Shown here: positions 22,936 through 33,522 of the stretch, piece by piece
Numbering within the stretch: the first letter of the stretch is position 1
Layout of the letters: every line of letters begins with the position of its first letter
Source: Penicillium oxalicum
Lineage: Eukaryota > Ascomycota > Eurotiomycetes > Eurotiales > Aspergillaceae
Reading direction: 5' to 3'
Length of the DNA stretch: 64,000 bases
Assembly: GCF_001723175.1 (NCBI RefSeq)
Contig: NC_064653.1
Span: 3,472,001 to 3,536,000, forward strand
The notes under the pieces: model-generated
Seen by the model: only the letters and a program-made list of their open reading frames with translations
Databases searched by the model: none
What the model was told of the DNA's origin: nothing
Made by a program: the position numbers and the translations under genes

Positions 22936-24341
22936 TTAGTAGCCATTCATAGCCGCCCGCTGGGAGTTGCGGCTCAATTCGCGGTCCGCGGACGGGCTGA
23001 TGGGTCGGCTACCGCCAGAGTGGCCACCGGCGGCGCTGCTCTCCTTCAGAGCCAAAAGTTGCTTGGCACGGAAGGTCTCGTAGTGAATCTGGCTGGTGGT
23101 CTCGACCAGGTCCTGCAAGTGGGTGCGGGTAAGGAAGTTTCGAAGGTAGACAAATTCACAGTGAGTCTCATCCTCCACGTTAATCACACCCCATCGGTTC
23201 TGACGGCCGCGGACCTGCTTGCCATTGACAACAATGGTCTTCTCACTGCCAACGACGGAGAATGGAATGATGTCCTGCGTGAAAAGTGGATTAGATTTCG
23301 AATCTACAGCGCGCAAACCCGGAGATCCGTGCTAGAAAGACACACCTTAATCTGGGCGTTGATCGCACGCTCCTCATCGTCAAGCTCGTCGTTATCGTAC
23401 GGGTACATCTTCAGATTGTGGAACGCAAACTCCTCCTTGATGCGCTCCTTGAACGCCTGGCGCTCATCCAGGGTGAGGGAATCGGCCTTGGCAATGACGG
23501 GGACAACGTTCACGACGTCGGAGAGCTTCTTCAGGACAACGATATCAATAGGCTTGAGACTAATGGAATCATATTGAATTAGCAGTTGACCCCCAGCAGA
23601 GCATCCCGAGTAAACCGTAGAACAGATGGCACGTACGCATGACCAGATGGCTGGATGAAAAACAAACAGCAGTGAATACGGGTATCTTGGATGTAGCGCT
23701 CACGCTGAGCGGTGAGTTCCTTGCGAAGGTATGCTGAGTGCTGGTCCTTGATGTATTTGACAATCGGATCCCAGCTAGCATTGATATCAGTATGGTTATT
23801 CAAAGTATGTGGAAATTGTAAATTGGCACGTTGGGTGCACCCATGGGGATTTTCTCGTACCATCGGTCATTGTTGACCTGGTCACCATAGCCGGGGGTGT
23901 CAACAATGTTCAAGCGCAGGCGCACGCCGTTCTCCTCGATGACTATCGCCCAGTCGTCAGTCGACATTGATCCCTGGGAAGGATACTGTGACCCAAAACA
24001 AAAGACATACTGTGCGAAACGGTCTGGATTTCCGTTGTGGAGCGCACTGGCTCATTGGGAGTGAGACGACCCTTGGAGTCGATCAGGTGGGATGCGAAGA
24101 TAGTGTTAACCAATGTGGATTTACCCAGACCGGTTTGTCCTGGATACGAGAATGCAAATCAGCTCATAATCGCATGAAAACTGGGGTTGGCTTTGTCCAT
24201 ACCGACACACATGACATTGAATTGGAAACCGCGCTTCAACAGCTTCCGCTCAATCTGGGAAGTGATGCTGTCGAAACCAACATGGCTGTGGGGGAAGATG
24301 GTGGGCTGCTGGGGGGAAGCAGCACTGGTAGCGGCAGCCAT
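22936..24341 (-). CDS. cdc10: Septin of the Cdc10 class (AspD)
   Basis: Septins are filament-forming GTPases; Cdc10 is a core subunit of the hetero-oligomer at the septum, hyphal tips and branch sites. Six exons are read on the minus strand: 24341-24203, 24139-24011, 23942-23861, 23774-23637, 23559-23346 and 23274-22936, giving 346 residues. The polybasic region before the GTPase (QIERKLLKRGF) is present, then the P-loop GQTGLGKS at about 47-54, G3 DTPGYGD at about 103-109, AKAD (G4) at about 186 and the septin unique element with WGVINVED and FVYLRNFLTRTHLQDLVETT. Like Cdc10 it has no C-terminal coiled coil; it ends in a short serine/arginine-rich tail. The class assignment rests on the closeness to yeast Cdc10 around VGFDSIT and QHSAYLRKELTAQRERYIQDTR. 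It shares a 335 bp promoter space with mrpl32. Confidence 0.95.
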
Positions 24342-24676
24342 GTTTGGAGATGTATGTTGCCGGATTTGAAAAACGAGAGAAGTTGAGGTGAACGAAGGAC
24401 CAAGACCGAGACCGACGATTAGAGCTGATGAGCTAAATTTCCCCAAGACGAAGATGCTGGAGAACCCCCTTAAGTTGCGGGCGTTGTTATTTCCATAATG
24501 GAACTCAGGGGAAACGCTAGTCCATATCGGGAATAGCCTGATTGCCCGCCGAACCGCGCAAAAGTCCACCCAAAAGAGGCAGGCTCGACTTGCGCAAAAA
24601 AGCTTCCCTTACTTCGACTTCTCCGCACACCTCCGCCGTCTCGAACGACTTAGACGGCTTCCTCACAAACACCAAC
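24342..24676. promoter_or_regulatory. Bidirectional promoter region cdc10 / mrpl32
   Basis: The two start codons point away from each other and lie 335 bp apart, so both promoters and 5' leaders must fit in this space. No specific factor site is claimed. Confidence 0.6.
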
Positions 24677-25139
24677 ATGGCGCTGGCTCTTTCTCTTCGT
24701 CGGGCACTGCCCCAAATGCCTCCGTTGGGCTTCCTTTCGACAGCCTCTTTCGCGCTGCCGATTTCCATCACAATCCCGCCTCTCCTCGCCGATCTCTGGG
24801 AATCCGTCTTGCGTGCAGTCCCCAAGAAAAAGACCTCGCACATGAAAAAGCGTCATCGCCAAATGGCCGGCAAGGCCTTGAAGGATGTGCAGAGCCTCAA
24901 TAAGTGTCCCGGATGTGGCCAGGTCAAGCGGGCCCATGTGTTGTGCCCCCACTGCGTGAAAGGTACGACAAGCCGCAGCTGTTGCTGGTCTTCATGCTCG
25001 CGAGGTCCCTGGGATCTCGAATGAAACTGATAGGCTATTCGATTACATGGACATCGTGAGCAAAGCTCGTTAATTGACATCAAGCTAACTCTATCGATCA
25101 GATATCAAGCAGTCTTGGAAGTCCGCGCAAGCCGCTTAA
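24677..25139 (+). CDS. mrpl32: Mitochondrial ribosomal protein bL32m
   Basis: A structural protein of the mitochondrial large ribosomal subunit; the yeast homologue is matured by the m-AAA protease. Two exons, 24677-24962 and 25102-25139, give 107 residues. The first 48 residues are a mitochondrial presequence rich in A, L, S and R with no acidic residue until about 39. The mature part begins AVPKKKTSHMKKRHRQMAGK, the L32 signature, and the zinc ribbon follows as CPGC at 77-80 and CPHC at 90-93. The intron has a CTAAC branch site about 15 bp before its acceptor, and the tiny second exon adds only 12 codons. An in-frame ATG upstream at 24542 would extend the protein, but the start at 24677 gives the family's usual architecture. 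Divergent from cdc10. Confidence 0.9.
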
Positions 25140-25614
25140 ACCGCGCGCATTACGAAATAGTGACATGTCTCTACCGCCAAAGGGATTGAGTTGTCTGTGT
25201 TCGGGTACTGTGAGAGCCGTGGGCTGAGTTGTGTATTTCTAGAGGATTTGGGATGTGGATAAATCTCCTGCATGGCATCTGGCGTCTGGTTACTTGGGAA
25301 AACAGCGCGAAGTCGCTATGTTCTATATCACGGTCAAATAATGACCATTTGAGAATTTCATTTTTCTGAAAACTATTTGCAGTAAAGGTCAAGTAGCAAG
25401 TCTGTAATCTTCTCCAAACTAGCCGTTCAAGATGAGATTGGAGCATAGGGAGGCTGCTTACACTGAGGCATCTTCAGTGTCCTTTGTGTTCGCCTGAGGC
25501 GTAAAGGCGGAACCACAGCTTCCCCGAGATTGCGGACGGTGCCAACGTCATAACAGACCAAGTGGGTGCAGTGTTTGTTCAAACAATTTCTGCGCAGCCA
25601 AGAGCGAACACACC
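25140..25614. other. mrpl32-ski8 intergenic space
   Basis: A 475 bp space holding the 3' flank of mrpl32 and the promoter and leader of ski8. No gene is supported here. Confidence 0.6.
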
Positions 25615-26898
25615 ATGGTAATACGTGACGCCTTCTCAAAGAGTAGGGGAGCTAGGTCTGTTGCTGACTTTCTCTAGTCGCGACAATATCTCGCGTGGGG
25701 TTCAGCCGACAATGGTGGGTTGTAATGATCGTGAATACAACCGATAGAAGCTAATTATGAGTGTCAGCGCACCCACTCGACATCTTCTCACTGGCAGTGA
25801 CCGAGAAACATGTTCTGTCTGTATCCGGTGCTCCGTCAATCAAAGTACATTCAACCGAGAACACCGAGTTTCCCCTGGTCCAGTCAATTGATGGAGCCCA
25901 CGCCTTGGGATGCCACCATATCGTGACCGACTCTGCTGGCACTCGCGCCGTCAGCGCTGGCTTTGACGGTACTCTCAAAGTATGGTCACTCAACGAGGGA
26001 CATTGGACTGCCGACTCGGATAAGACAGGTATGACACCCTCTGTGTAATCACTGCTCTTGACGATGAATCTGACCAAAGACCGCCGTAGCTGATCTGGCC
26101 AACATTCACCCCTGGGCCATTGCCCTGTCTGGGGATGGTCAATACCTGGCAGGTGTCTCAGAAAGCGGCCATGTTGGTGTCTGGGATCTGAACAACCAAG
26201 GCGCTCAGATTCGAGACCACGAAACCAAAGGAAGCTTTGGCACCTGTATCGACCTGGTAAGCCGGTGGCATCTTCGGTTTGATGATTACTGTCACGAACA
26301 CTTGCTAACCATCGGAATCCAGTCTGGTGATGGCCGTTTCATTGCAAGCGGTCACGAAAACGGCGCCGTGTACATTTTCCTCACCGACACAGGTCGCATG
26401 CCATTTTCTCTTTCAGGTACCGTGACTCTCTTCCTCGATATTTTACAGAAAAGCTCTAATCGATGGTCTAGGCTTGGTCAAACCCGTCCGTGCAGTGGCC
26501 TTTTCGCCCGGTGGAAAGATTCTCGCTGCTGCGGGCGACTCCAAAGTCATTGTGCTTTATGACACCTCTTCAGGTGAACAAATTGCCAATCTTTCTGGTC
26601 ACGCGGCCTGGGTTCTGTCTCTGTCATGGAGTAGCTCTGGAGAGTATCTCCTCAGCAGGTAAGTCGAGATAATCCAAAGGTATTTAAATGGCTCTGATTC
26701 TCACAAACTTTAAGTTCCTACGATGGCAAGGTCAAAGTCTGGTCAATTGATACCAAGATGTGCGTCGCTACCCATTCGGAGACTGAAAAGGCAGTGTGGA
26801 GTGTCAAGTGGCTCCCAAAGACTGCCCGTTCCGAAAGCTTCGCAACTGCAGGTGCCAACAGAAGTGTAGCCTTCTACCGCGAAGCCACTGGTGGTTGA
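25615..26898 (+). CDS. ski8: WD-repeat protein Ski8 (Rec14/WDR61 type)
   Basis: Ski8 is the WD40 scaffold of the Ski complex, which feeds RNA to the cytoplasmic exosome, and also acts in meiotic recombination (Rec103/Rec14); the metazoan homologue is also in the Paf1 complex. Seven exons are read: 25615-25617, 25678-25714, 25768-26028, 26090-26256, 26323-26416, 26472-26658 and 26715-26898, giving 310 residues, the length of WDR61 and of many fungal Ski8 proteins. The first coding exon is just the ATG: the donor GTAATA follows directly, and the 60 bp intron ends CTCTAG before TCGCGACAA, giving the N-terminus MSRQYL. WD blades are visible as AHALGCHHIV...GFDGTLKVWSL, HVGVWDL, SGHENGAVYIF, VRAVAFSPGGKILAAAGDSK, GHAAWVLSLSWSSSGEYL and SYDGKVKVWSID. 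All introns are short (53-66 bp). The family assignment is good; orthology to yeast Ski8 is inferred. Confidence 0.88.
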
Positions 26899-27061
26899 GT
26901 TCGACCTGATCGCTTCATGACGTCTCGTGGCCATGCTCGGTCTAAATTATCATCTTATGACCTGAACGAAACCAAATGATCGATATGCATTAGGTAATCT
27001 CATGAATGTCGTAAACCACTATTTATCAAAACACGCTGCAAACCCCCACCCAAGAAAATCC

Positions 27062-27915
27062 TTATTTGTTCATCGTCTCTGCGAACAGTTTCCGCATCCG
27101 CTTGAGGAAAGCGCCGAAGTCTCGGTCCTCGTTGACCAGATCCACTTCGCGCTCCAAAGCATCCTTATCAACCTTGGGCCGCGTGTGATAAACTTCGTAG
27201 TCACGACTCGCGGTGCCCAGCTCGAACCAAGCTTCAGCCTCCCAGTCTTTCTCTAACAAGTGACTATACACAAACTTCAACCGGTCTTCCCGTCCAGCCC
27301 CTTCGATGCGTAGACACAGATAATCCTGCCAGAATTCAAGCTCGGGCATGTTCAATCGGGATTGGGCATCCAGTTGTTTTGCGTGCTGCTTTTGCGCTTC
27401 CAGTTTCTGATTAATCGCCTTTTGTGTTTCCGCAATCTGCTGCTTCAAGCGGTCGCGCTTGGCGAGTCGAGCATCGCGCTCCAAGGTGATGGAAGAAATC
27501 GCAGCGTGCATCTCTGCAGCTTCTGCGGCCTCTTTTTGCAGTGTTTGCTCATGCGTCTGAACTTTGAGATTGAGGATTTCAATGTCTCGCTGGCGCATAC
27601 GCTCATCCTCTAATATTTGTGTTAGTGGTACACTTCCCCAAGGGCTATGCGCCGAAAGGAAAATCGTGCTGTCTCGACCATACCCTGTAGTTCCGCAAGG
27701 TTGATATGGAATTGGTTCCGCTCCTCCAAGACTCTTTTGCGACCCTTTTCGATAAATGCATCGAATTTAGCGCTAAATTGCGCCATGCGATTGCGCAGAT
27801 CTTCGAATCCGAAATTGATGCTGGGGAGCGAGTCGGCCATGGAGGGGGCATCTGCCGAGGCAAGCGGCGGGCGCATGCCACTCGTGGAAAGTGAAGGCTC
27901 GAAAGAAGCAGCCAT
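27062..27915 (-). CDS. spc25: Kinetochore protein Spc25 (Ndc80 complex)
   Basis: Spc25 pairs with Spc24 in the four-subunit Ndc80 complex that joins microtubules to the inner kinetochore. Two exons, 27915-27684 and 27609-27062, give 259 residues, as usual for filamentous fungi. A short serine/proline-rich N-terminus is followed by a long coiled coil (about 40-165, with HEQTLQKEAAEAAEMHAAIS and KRDRLKQQIAETQKAINQKL), then the compact C-terminal domain beginning LNMPELEFWQDYLCLRIEG and containing DRLKFVYSHL and the aromatic ELGTASRDYEV segment. The gene lies tail-to-tail with ski8 (163 bp apart) and head-to-head with the Rrn6-like gene (462 bp). Confidence 0.9.
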
Positions 27916-28377
27916 GCTTGATACAAACGTCGCGTTACGATTTCAGATGTACCTGTATCGCCTACTTGTCAGTCCTCGCGCCTGAGAGGCTGGTCATGGC
28001 AAGACTCACGCGATAAGAATTATCGATTGTTTTGGGTTGCGGCGCAACGGGCCACGGCGGAGTGACCTTATCAACATTCGAATGCACCTTGTTCTATTGA
28101 CCGCCTTTAACACCGCCTGACGTGGGGGGGAAAACAGCTGACCCACGTACGGCGGGCGACGAAAGCTACGGACGCAGAGTGCTTGGTTATCGATAAGCAG
28201 ATCCAAAAAACTTCCGGCGTGATTTAAACTCTTTAGAAGTCAACATACGTCAGAGATGCACTGATATACTCGATTGTTCAATGATCGACTTGCTTTCGCA
28301 CGGTTAAGCCTCTGGGAGCCAAATCGACATGCTCTGCTCTGAGCCCGCCCATTCTGAAAGGAGGAAACCTCAATCCG
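27916..28377. promoter_or_regulatory. Bidirectional promoter region spc25 / rrn6-like
   Basis: The start codons of spc25 (minus) and the Rrn6-like gene (plus) are 462 bp apart and diverge. Both leaders and promoters lie here. No particular element is claimed. Confidence 0.55.
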
Positions 28378-31300
28378 ATGGATGAACATTCGGAGAGTGC
28401 TCTTCACTACGGGCACGTTGGGAGAGCAATATACCTCCCGGAGACGCAAAGATGGGTGTTCTCACGCTCGTTCGACCAGCGCGTCCCAATCAAGTATACT
28501 GGAGCAACCAAGACGACAGTTTCTTCGCGGAAGTCTATTTCTCGACCTCGGAATCGGTCCAAGCCCTTCCAAGTGGCAGGTCCCCAGCAACTTCCACGCG
28601 TGCTCCCCGAACTTGCCTCTCAATGGTCGTCCTTTAAAGACGACACTTTTTCTCAAATCATACGCGATGTCAGCAGTGTCTGCGACCCTCAAGTAGGCAA
28701 TTTGCTTGATCTGGGATATGCATCATATCATGGCGTGGACGACACGAGAGGCCGAGTCCCCGTCGCCATTGCGGCTGCCGTGACCGGAGAGTGTGGCAAC
28801 GCGGTATCCTTTCGAGTTCTAACTGACGAGGTGGCTGAGCTTCTAATCGGAGACGCCACATATCGTGTCCCGTGTATTGGAGAGGCAGAGGTTACGGAAT
28901 GGTCCAAGCGGGGCGCTCCTATCCAGCAGATTTGCTTTGCGAGACCCCTGGAAGAGAAAAGTACATGGATGGCTGCACGGCTACAACAGGCAACTACTAT
29001 CTTCAGACCGCTATATCATCGCTATCCAGTGCCGATGCATATTCCGGACGACGATACGACTATGTTCTCCACCCCGCTACGAAACTCCCGGCTTGATGCG
29101 AACCCTATCATTGAAATTGATCAATCGCAGACCGGTGGATTTCCACATGCAGACGTGACTTTCAACCCTTGGTATCCTCGACAGTTTGCGATCGTGGACA
29201 CTCAAGGCAACTGGAGTGTCTGGGAGATATCCGGTCGACAGCGGCGACGGAGAGCCACTTGGGCGGTGGCCCGTGCAAAACAAGGTGCATTAGCGCGAAT
29301 AGAAGAGAAATCCGACTCAATACAACCTCGATATGATGGGTGGGCATGTATTGAATGGGTGGCCGACTTTTCGACCATACTTGTGTCTGACCGACGATGC
29401 CTCATGCTCTATCGACTCCTTGCGAGAGAAGCTGAGAGCAATCTTGTTGAACTTGGAATGATGAGACAATCTGAATGGGTACTGGATGTTCAGCGTAGCG
29501 CTCAAGTGGTTTCTCACTTCTTCGTCTTGACTACGTATCGGCTGCTCTGGTATGATGTAGCAAGTTTCACTTCATCCACGCGTGAGTCGCGAGTGCCGCT
29601 TCGCCCGCGATTAACATGGCGTCATTTTCGCGACCCCGAGGATACGACGTTGCGAATGACAGATCTGATGGATGGAACCGGTATGAGATTGCTCGTCGAG
29701 AATCCACTGAATGGGGAAGAAAAGAAAACTACTAACTCACTAAGATCTACATATGGTCCTCTATTCCAGGCTCACCGAGCTAGTTCAAGTCTTCCCCTGC
29801 CCATTTTCTGCAGACGACCCTACCGAGGGGGTCCCACTACCTGATCCGTTTATGCTGGATGTCCCAGCCCTCATTCAGGCTTCTTTTACCGGAGAAGAAA
29901 CGCCTGTGCACTACTCAACGTTGAATTTCCGTGAGATTGAATACTCGACTATGACGATGACCAAGTCAGACTACAATCCCAATATGAGACTCGCGAAGCT
30001 ATTCTGGATGGACTCCTCTTATTCTGTGCATGAGAGCCTTTTCAGACTTCCGGACGGGCAATCCTCGGCCGAGGGCGAAGCCGAGATGGCCCTTGAAGCC
30101 AGCAAGGTTCTTCGACTCAAAAAGCGTCATCACCTCGTGCGAGGAAAGCAGGACGTCACTGATGAGGATTTCATCGTGGACGACTGGGATGAGGCCGTGG
30201 CCCCCCCGCTTGCTGCTATGCACCAACAGCTAGCAAGTGATACGGAGCTAGATCTCCAATGGACTTTGGACCTGACTTCGATTTACGAGTCTGCGGTAGC
30301 CAAGCTCGCAATTGGTAGGAGTCCGGAAGTCTCTCACTGCACGGGGTCAACATTTGAGCATCTGCTCGAGAGATTGAAAGATCCGGCCGGTCAACTAGAA
30401 TGGACAAGCTCCGAGACATTGTAAGTGGGATAGCTCTCCACGATCTCAACCAAGTTTTTCTTTCGGGAGGGTGAACGGATGGACTCATGAAAATTTTTCT
30501 ACAGACTTGAGCTTAACAACGGTCGGCCGGTTCTCGAGGATATCGATGACACCGCCCATCACCTGTCCGAATTGTTTGCTGCTATGAGCCCGGAAAACGC
30601 TCCGACGCAGGCCCGCTTTCAATATTTGGTTCTGCCCAGCAAGATTTCATCTGTTCTGCATGGCATGCCGTTTTCCCACCAATTGGACACATTGGATTCT
30701 CTAGACTTCCTGGGCACATACGATCGTCTTGTGGAAGAGTGGGTGAGCAGCATTCCTGCTAGTATACCTCATTTCACCCGTGTCATGAAAGAGCGAATCG
30801 TTCGTGGAATTGCTCTCGAACTTCTCCTTTCCCGCGTCGTTCGCGTTTCCAATGTGGCCGTAGTCCAAGAGCCAACAGAGACTGTCGACCGAGAAGACAC
30901 CAATCGGTCTGTTGCCGAGGAACCCGCGTCCTCACAGACTTTCACTTCAGCGTTATTGTCGTCTCAAGTTCCCAGCAGTCAAATCACCATGGCAGGAGCC
31001 CCAACCGCCCCGGCATCATCGGAGAATGTCCCTGTAGGAGCCTCAACTCCCCTATACAGTGCACTCTCTGCCTTTACGACATTCAAAAAGCCTCGAGCAA
31101 TGGCTCGCAATGTTGCGAATTTGTTGTCCCACTGGGAAGTTGGTGTCGACCCCTCTGCTTATGAATGGCAGCAGACGTCAAGTAGAATCGAAGGGGAAGA
31201 AGCACGGCGTCTTGGTGGATCTCATTTACCAAGGCGAAGCCGGTCACGACGGAAATCACAGCAACCACCTTCGTCGCAAGGGTCCAACCTGCCGGATACC

Positions 31301-31489
31301 CCTGTGGCGCCGTTCATTCGGACCTGGGGCAGTCAGCCTGCAGATGCCCTTCCAACCATTCCTGTCCCCAGCAGCCAGCCGACCCTTGATGAACTGCCCA
31401 TGACACAAATGGAACGTGGACACTTTGGCGCACGTGAAGTAAAGAAGGGTCCCAAGGCGAAGAAGAAGCGGCGGGCCGCTGGGTTCTAA
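28378..31489 (+). CDS. rrn6: RNA polymerase I core-factor subunit, Rrn6-like
   Basis: Rrn6 is part of the Pol I core factor (with Rrn7 and Rrn11) that recruits RNA polymerase I to the rDNA promoter. Three exons, 28378-29680, 29745-30420 and 30505-31489, give 987 residues, in the usual range for fungal Rrn6-like proteins. The N-terminal part (HYGHVGRAIYLPETQRWVF) and the following beta-rich region, containing HADVTFNPWYPRQFAIVDTQ and GNWSVWEI, fit the WD-like beta-propeller of Rrn6. The middle is helical. The last 150 residues are low complexity (SSQ and PSSQ repeats) and end in a basic tail with KKGPKAKKKRRAAGF, a likely nuclear/nucleolar localisation signal. The first intron has a strong ACTAAC branch site, and its removal is needed to keep the frame. 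Family assignment rests on the overall pattern. Confidence 0.85.
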
Positions 31490-32440
31490 AGTGGTGAAGC
31501 TGAGCTGTTCAATGCGCTTTGTATTATTCTGTATCTCTCGTCACCCTTTGTTTAGTCTATCTTTTTGACTTTTGGGGGGATAAAAGTCCACTTGCGGATA
31601 CCAGATCTAGATTTCTAGAATGAGAGGCTCAAGCTGAAACGGATGACACCGCGGTGTTACTGTGCCGTGAATCTATTAGAAACATCAACGTACACATTGT
31701 GTCACCACGGCTGAGCCTACAACATATCATTAATAAGTGGCGAGGCTATCTCTCATGTTCATCGACCGCGACCGAATTGTCATAATCACCTGGAATACCT
31801 ACCGGATACAACAATCCGTGTCGATAGTAGCTTCGAATCAGCGTATTTAGTACAAGCTTAGTAGTATGTGGATGAACACCCGTGTGGCATGTCAAGTATG
31901 AGGTACCTCTCCAATCTAGTATGGTCTAGGCAAAAAGTAGTATCTATGCAAGTCACCCTCCGACCAGTACTTCATCTCACTTCACATACTACTTACTAGT
32001 CGGCTTACTACCCACCAAGTATTCTGTATGAGGGACTTGTGCGTAATTGCTTTGTAATTGTCACCCAAGCCGAAGCACCAGTCCTAGCAATTATTATTTG
32101 ATCCAGTCCAGCTGACACCTATGAATTCCCACTGAACATATTTCTCGAGTCCTGTTCTACCCTTTTTCTAAGTACGTTTCCACTTTTCTATACTACGAGT
32201 ACCTTCTCATCTCCTGTGGTACCTCACCCGTGCCCCTCCCGACTGCTCCACTCATCTCCGAGTCCCCGCAGCTCCTGTACAGCTCGACTCTCTCTGCGAC
32301 AAACCCTTTCTTTTTGAAACAAAAAAGGGAATCACGCAAACCCAACGCAGGCATATATATATACAAAAGAAACCCCTCACCAAGGAGCCTTACCTCTTCT
32401 CCTTTCACCCTCTCCATACGAACCCTCCTTCCATCCCATC
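31490..32440. other. rrn6-atx1 intergenic space
   Basis: A space of 951 bp with no supported gene. From about 31890 to 32030 related short words (AGTAGTA, TACTACTTACTAG, GTACTTC) recur, and a short (TA)n run lies at about 32353-32362 in the pyrimidine-rich atx1 leader. The rest is the 3' flank of the Rrn6-like gene and the atx1 promoter. Confidence 0.55.
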
Positions 32441-32804
32441 ATGTCCGACCACCAGTACAAATTCAACGTCGCCATGAGCTGCGGCGGATGCTCCGGTGCC
32501 ATCGAGCGCGTCCTAAAGCGTTTAGAAGGTCTGTTGTTCACCTGCTTTTTCCCCCTTCCCCCCCCCGCCCCAAGTTGAGGCGGGATCATGTTCCTTTTTA
32601 ACAAGAGAGCATATTGACTGACTTGATCTTGGTGGTGTGTTCAAAAACACAGGTGTCAAGTCCTTCGACGTGAGTCTCGAGTCTCAGACTGCGAATGTGG
32701 TCACTGAACCCACCGTTTCCTACGATACCGTGCTGGCCACCATCAAGAAGACCGGGAAGACGGTGAATAGTGGCGAGGCAGACGGGCAGACGATGGCCGT
32801 TTGA
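32441..32804 (+). CDS. atx1: Copper chaperone of the Atx1 type
   Basis: Atx1 carries Cu(I) in the cytosol to the P-type ATPase Ccc2 in the secretory pathway. Two exons, 32441-32528 and 32653-32804, give 79 residues, the normal size. The copper-binding motif MSCGGC is at about 12-17 in the first beta-alpha turn, followed by AIERVLKRLEGV, and the ferredoxin-like fold continues with FDVSLESQTANV and VLATIKKTGKTV. In the last segment, K84-like lysines of eukaryotic Atx1 have their counterpart in KKTGK. The 124 bp intron falls after EG, as is common in the family. A 31-G homopolymer lies 43 bp beyond the stop codon. Confidence 0.95.
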
Positions 32805-32846
32805 GAGCTGTGTGGGCATTTTTCAGAATTCGAGAAGGGGGCAGAT

Positions 32847-32877
<31 letters not shown>
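32847..32877. repeat. G31 homopolymer in the 3' flank of atx1
   Basis: Thirty-one consecutive G residues on the plus (sense) strand, 43 bp after the atx1 stop codon, with TGCC-rich sequence after it. The run would probably be transcribed in the 3' UTR. The exact length is likely to be unstable or mis-sequenced. Confidence 0.85.
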
Positions 32878-33522
32878 CGGAAGTGATGTGTTGCCCTTGA
32901 GTACAGGATGATCCATCTTGGGTGTGTTTTTGTGGCAGTTATCTCATGGAGTTGAGTGAGATTTGGGCGACGCCTGGACATGAGCATACAGTTGTGAATT
33001 TGAATTTGAGGTGTGAGGGAGGTGGAAGGGCGACTGGGTGGATCTGGACGGGTGCTCACTGGTTGAGCTCATATACTTATCGGTCAGAGGAACTGAGGGC
33101 CATGGAGTGGAAATGTCTTTAGCGGCATGTACTGGATTTGCGTGGTTGCATCTTGTTGTACGTCCCATTGGTGGTGGATGCTACGAGCCTTCATCTGGTC
33201 CGGTGGGAGAGTCAAAAATGACAAGAGTCCCGCCACGGTGTCCACGAGCATAGAACATTGAATGGAGTTTGACGACCTGGTAGGAATGAAGAAGATGCCG
33301 TACGCTATATAGGGATGCCAAAGAAACTGCGGGCGATGACAACACGACTTTGACCGAATGTATAAAAGGCGAAGACAGGAACGCTCTCTAACGATACGAT
33401 TCGGGATAGATGGGTATCATAGACACAGTAAATGCCCGAAAAGAAGATATAATGTACTCCGGTAACATGCTCCCGTAACGGTCAATGATGGAAAACGTAG
33501 GAGGATATCAAGGGGACCTCGT
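32878..33522. other. Convergent 3' flanks of atx1 and the DUF2293 gene
   Basis: About 650 bp of tail-to-tail spacer after the G tract. Short open frames occur on both strands but none has a recognisable motif. It should hold the polyadenylation sites of both neighbours. Confidence 0.55.
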
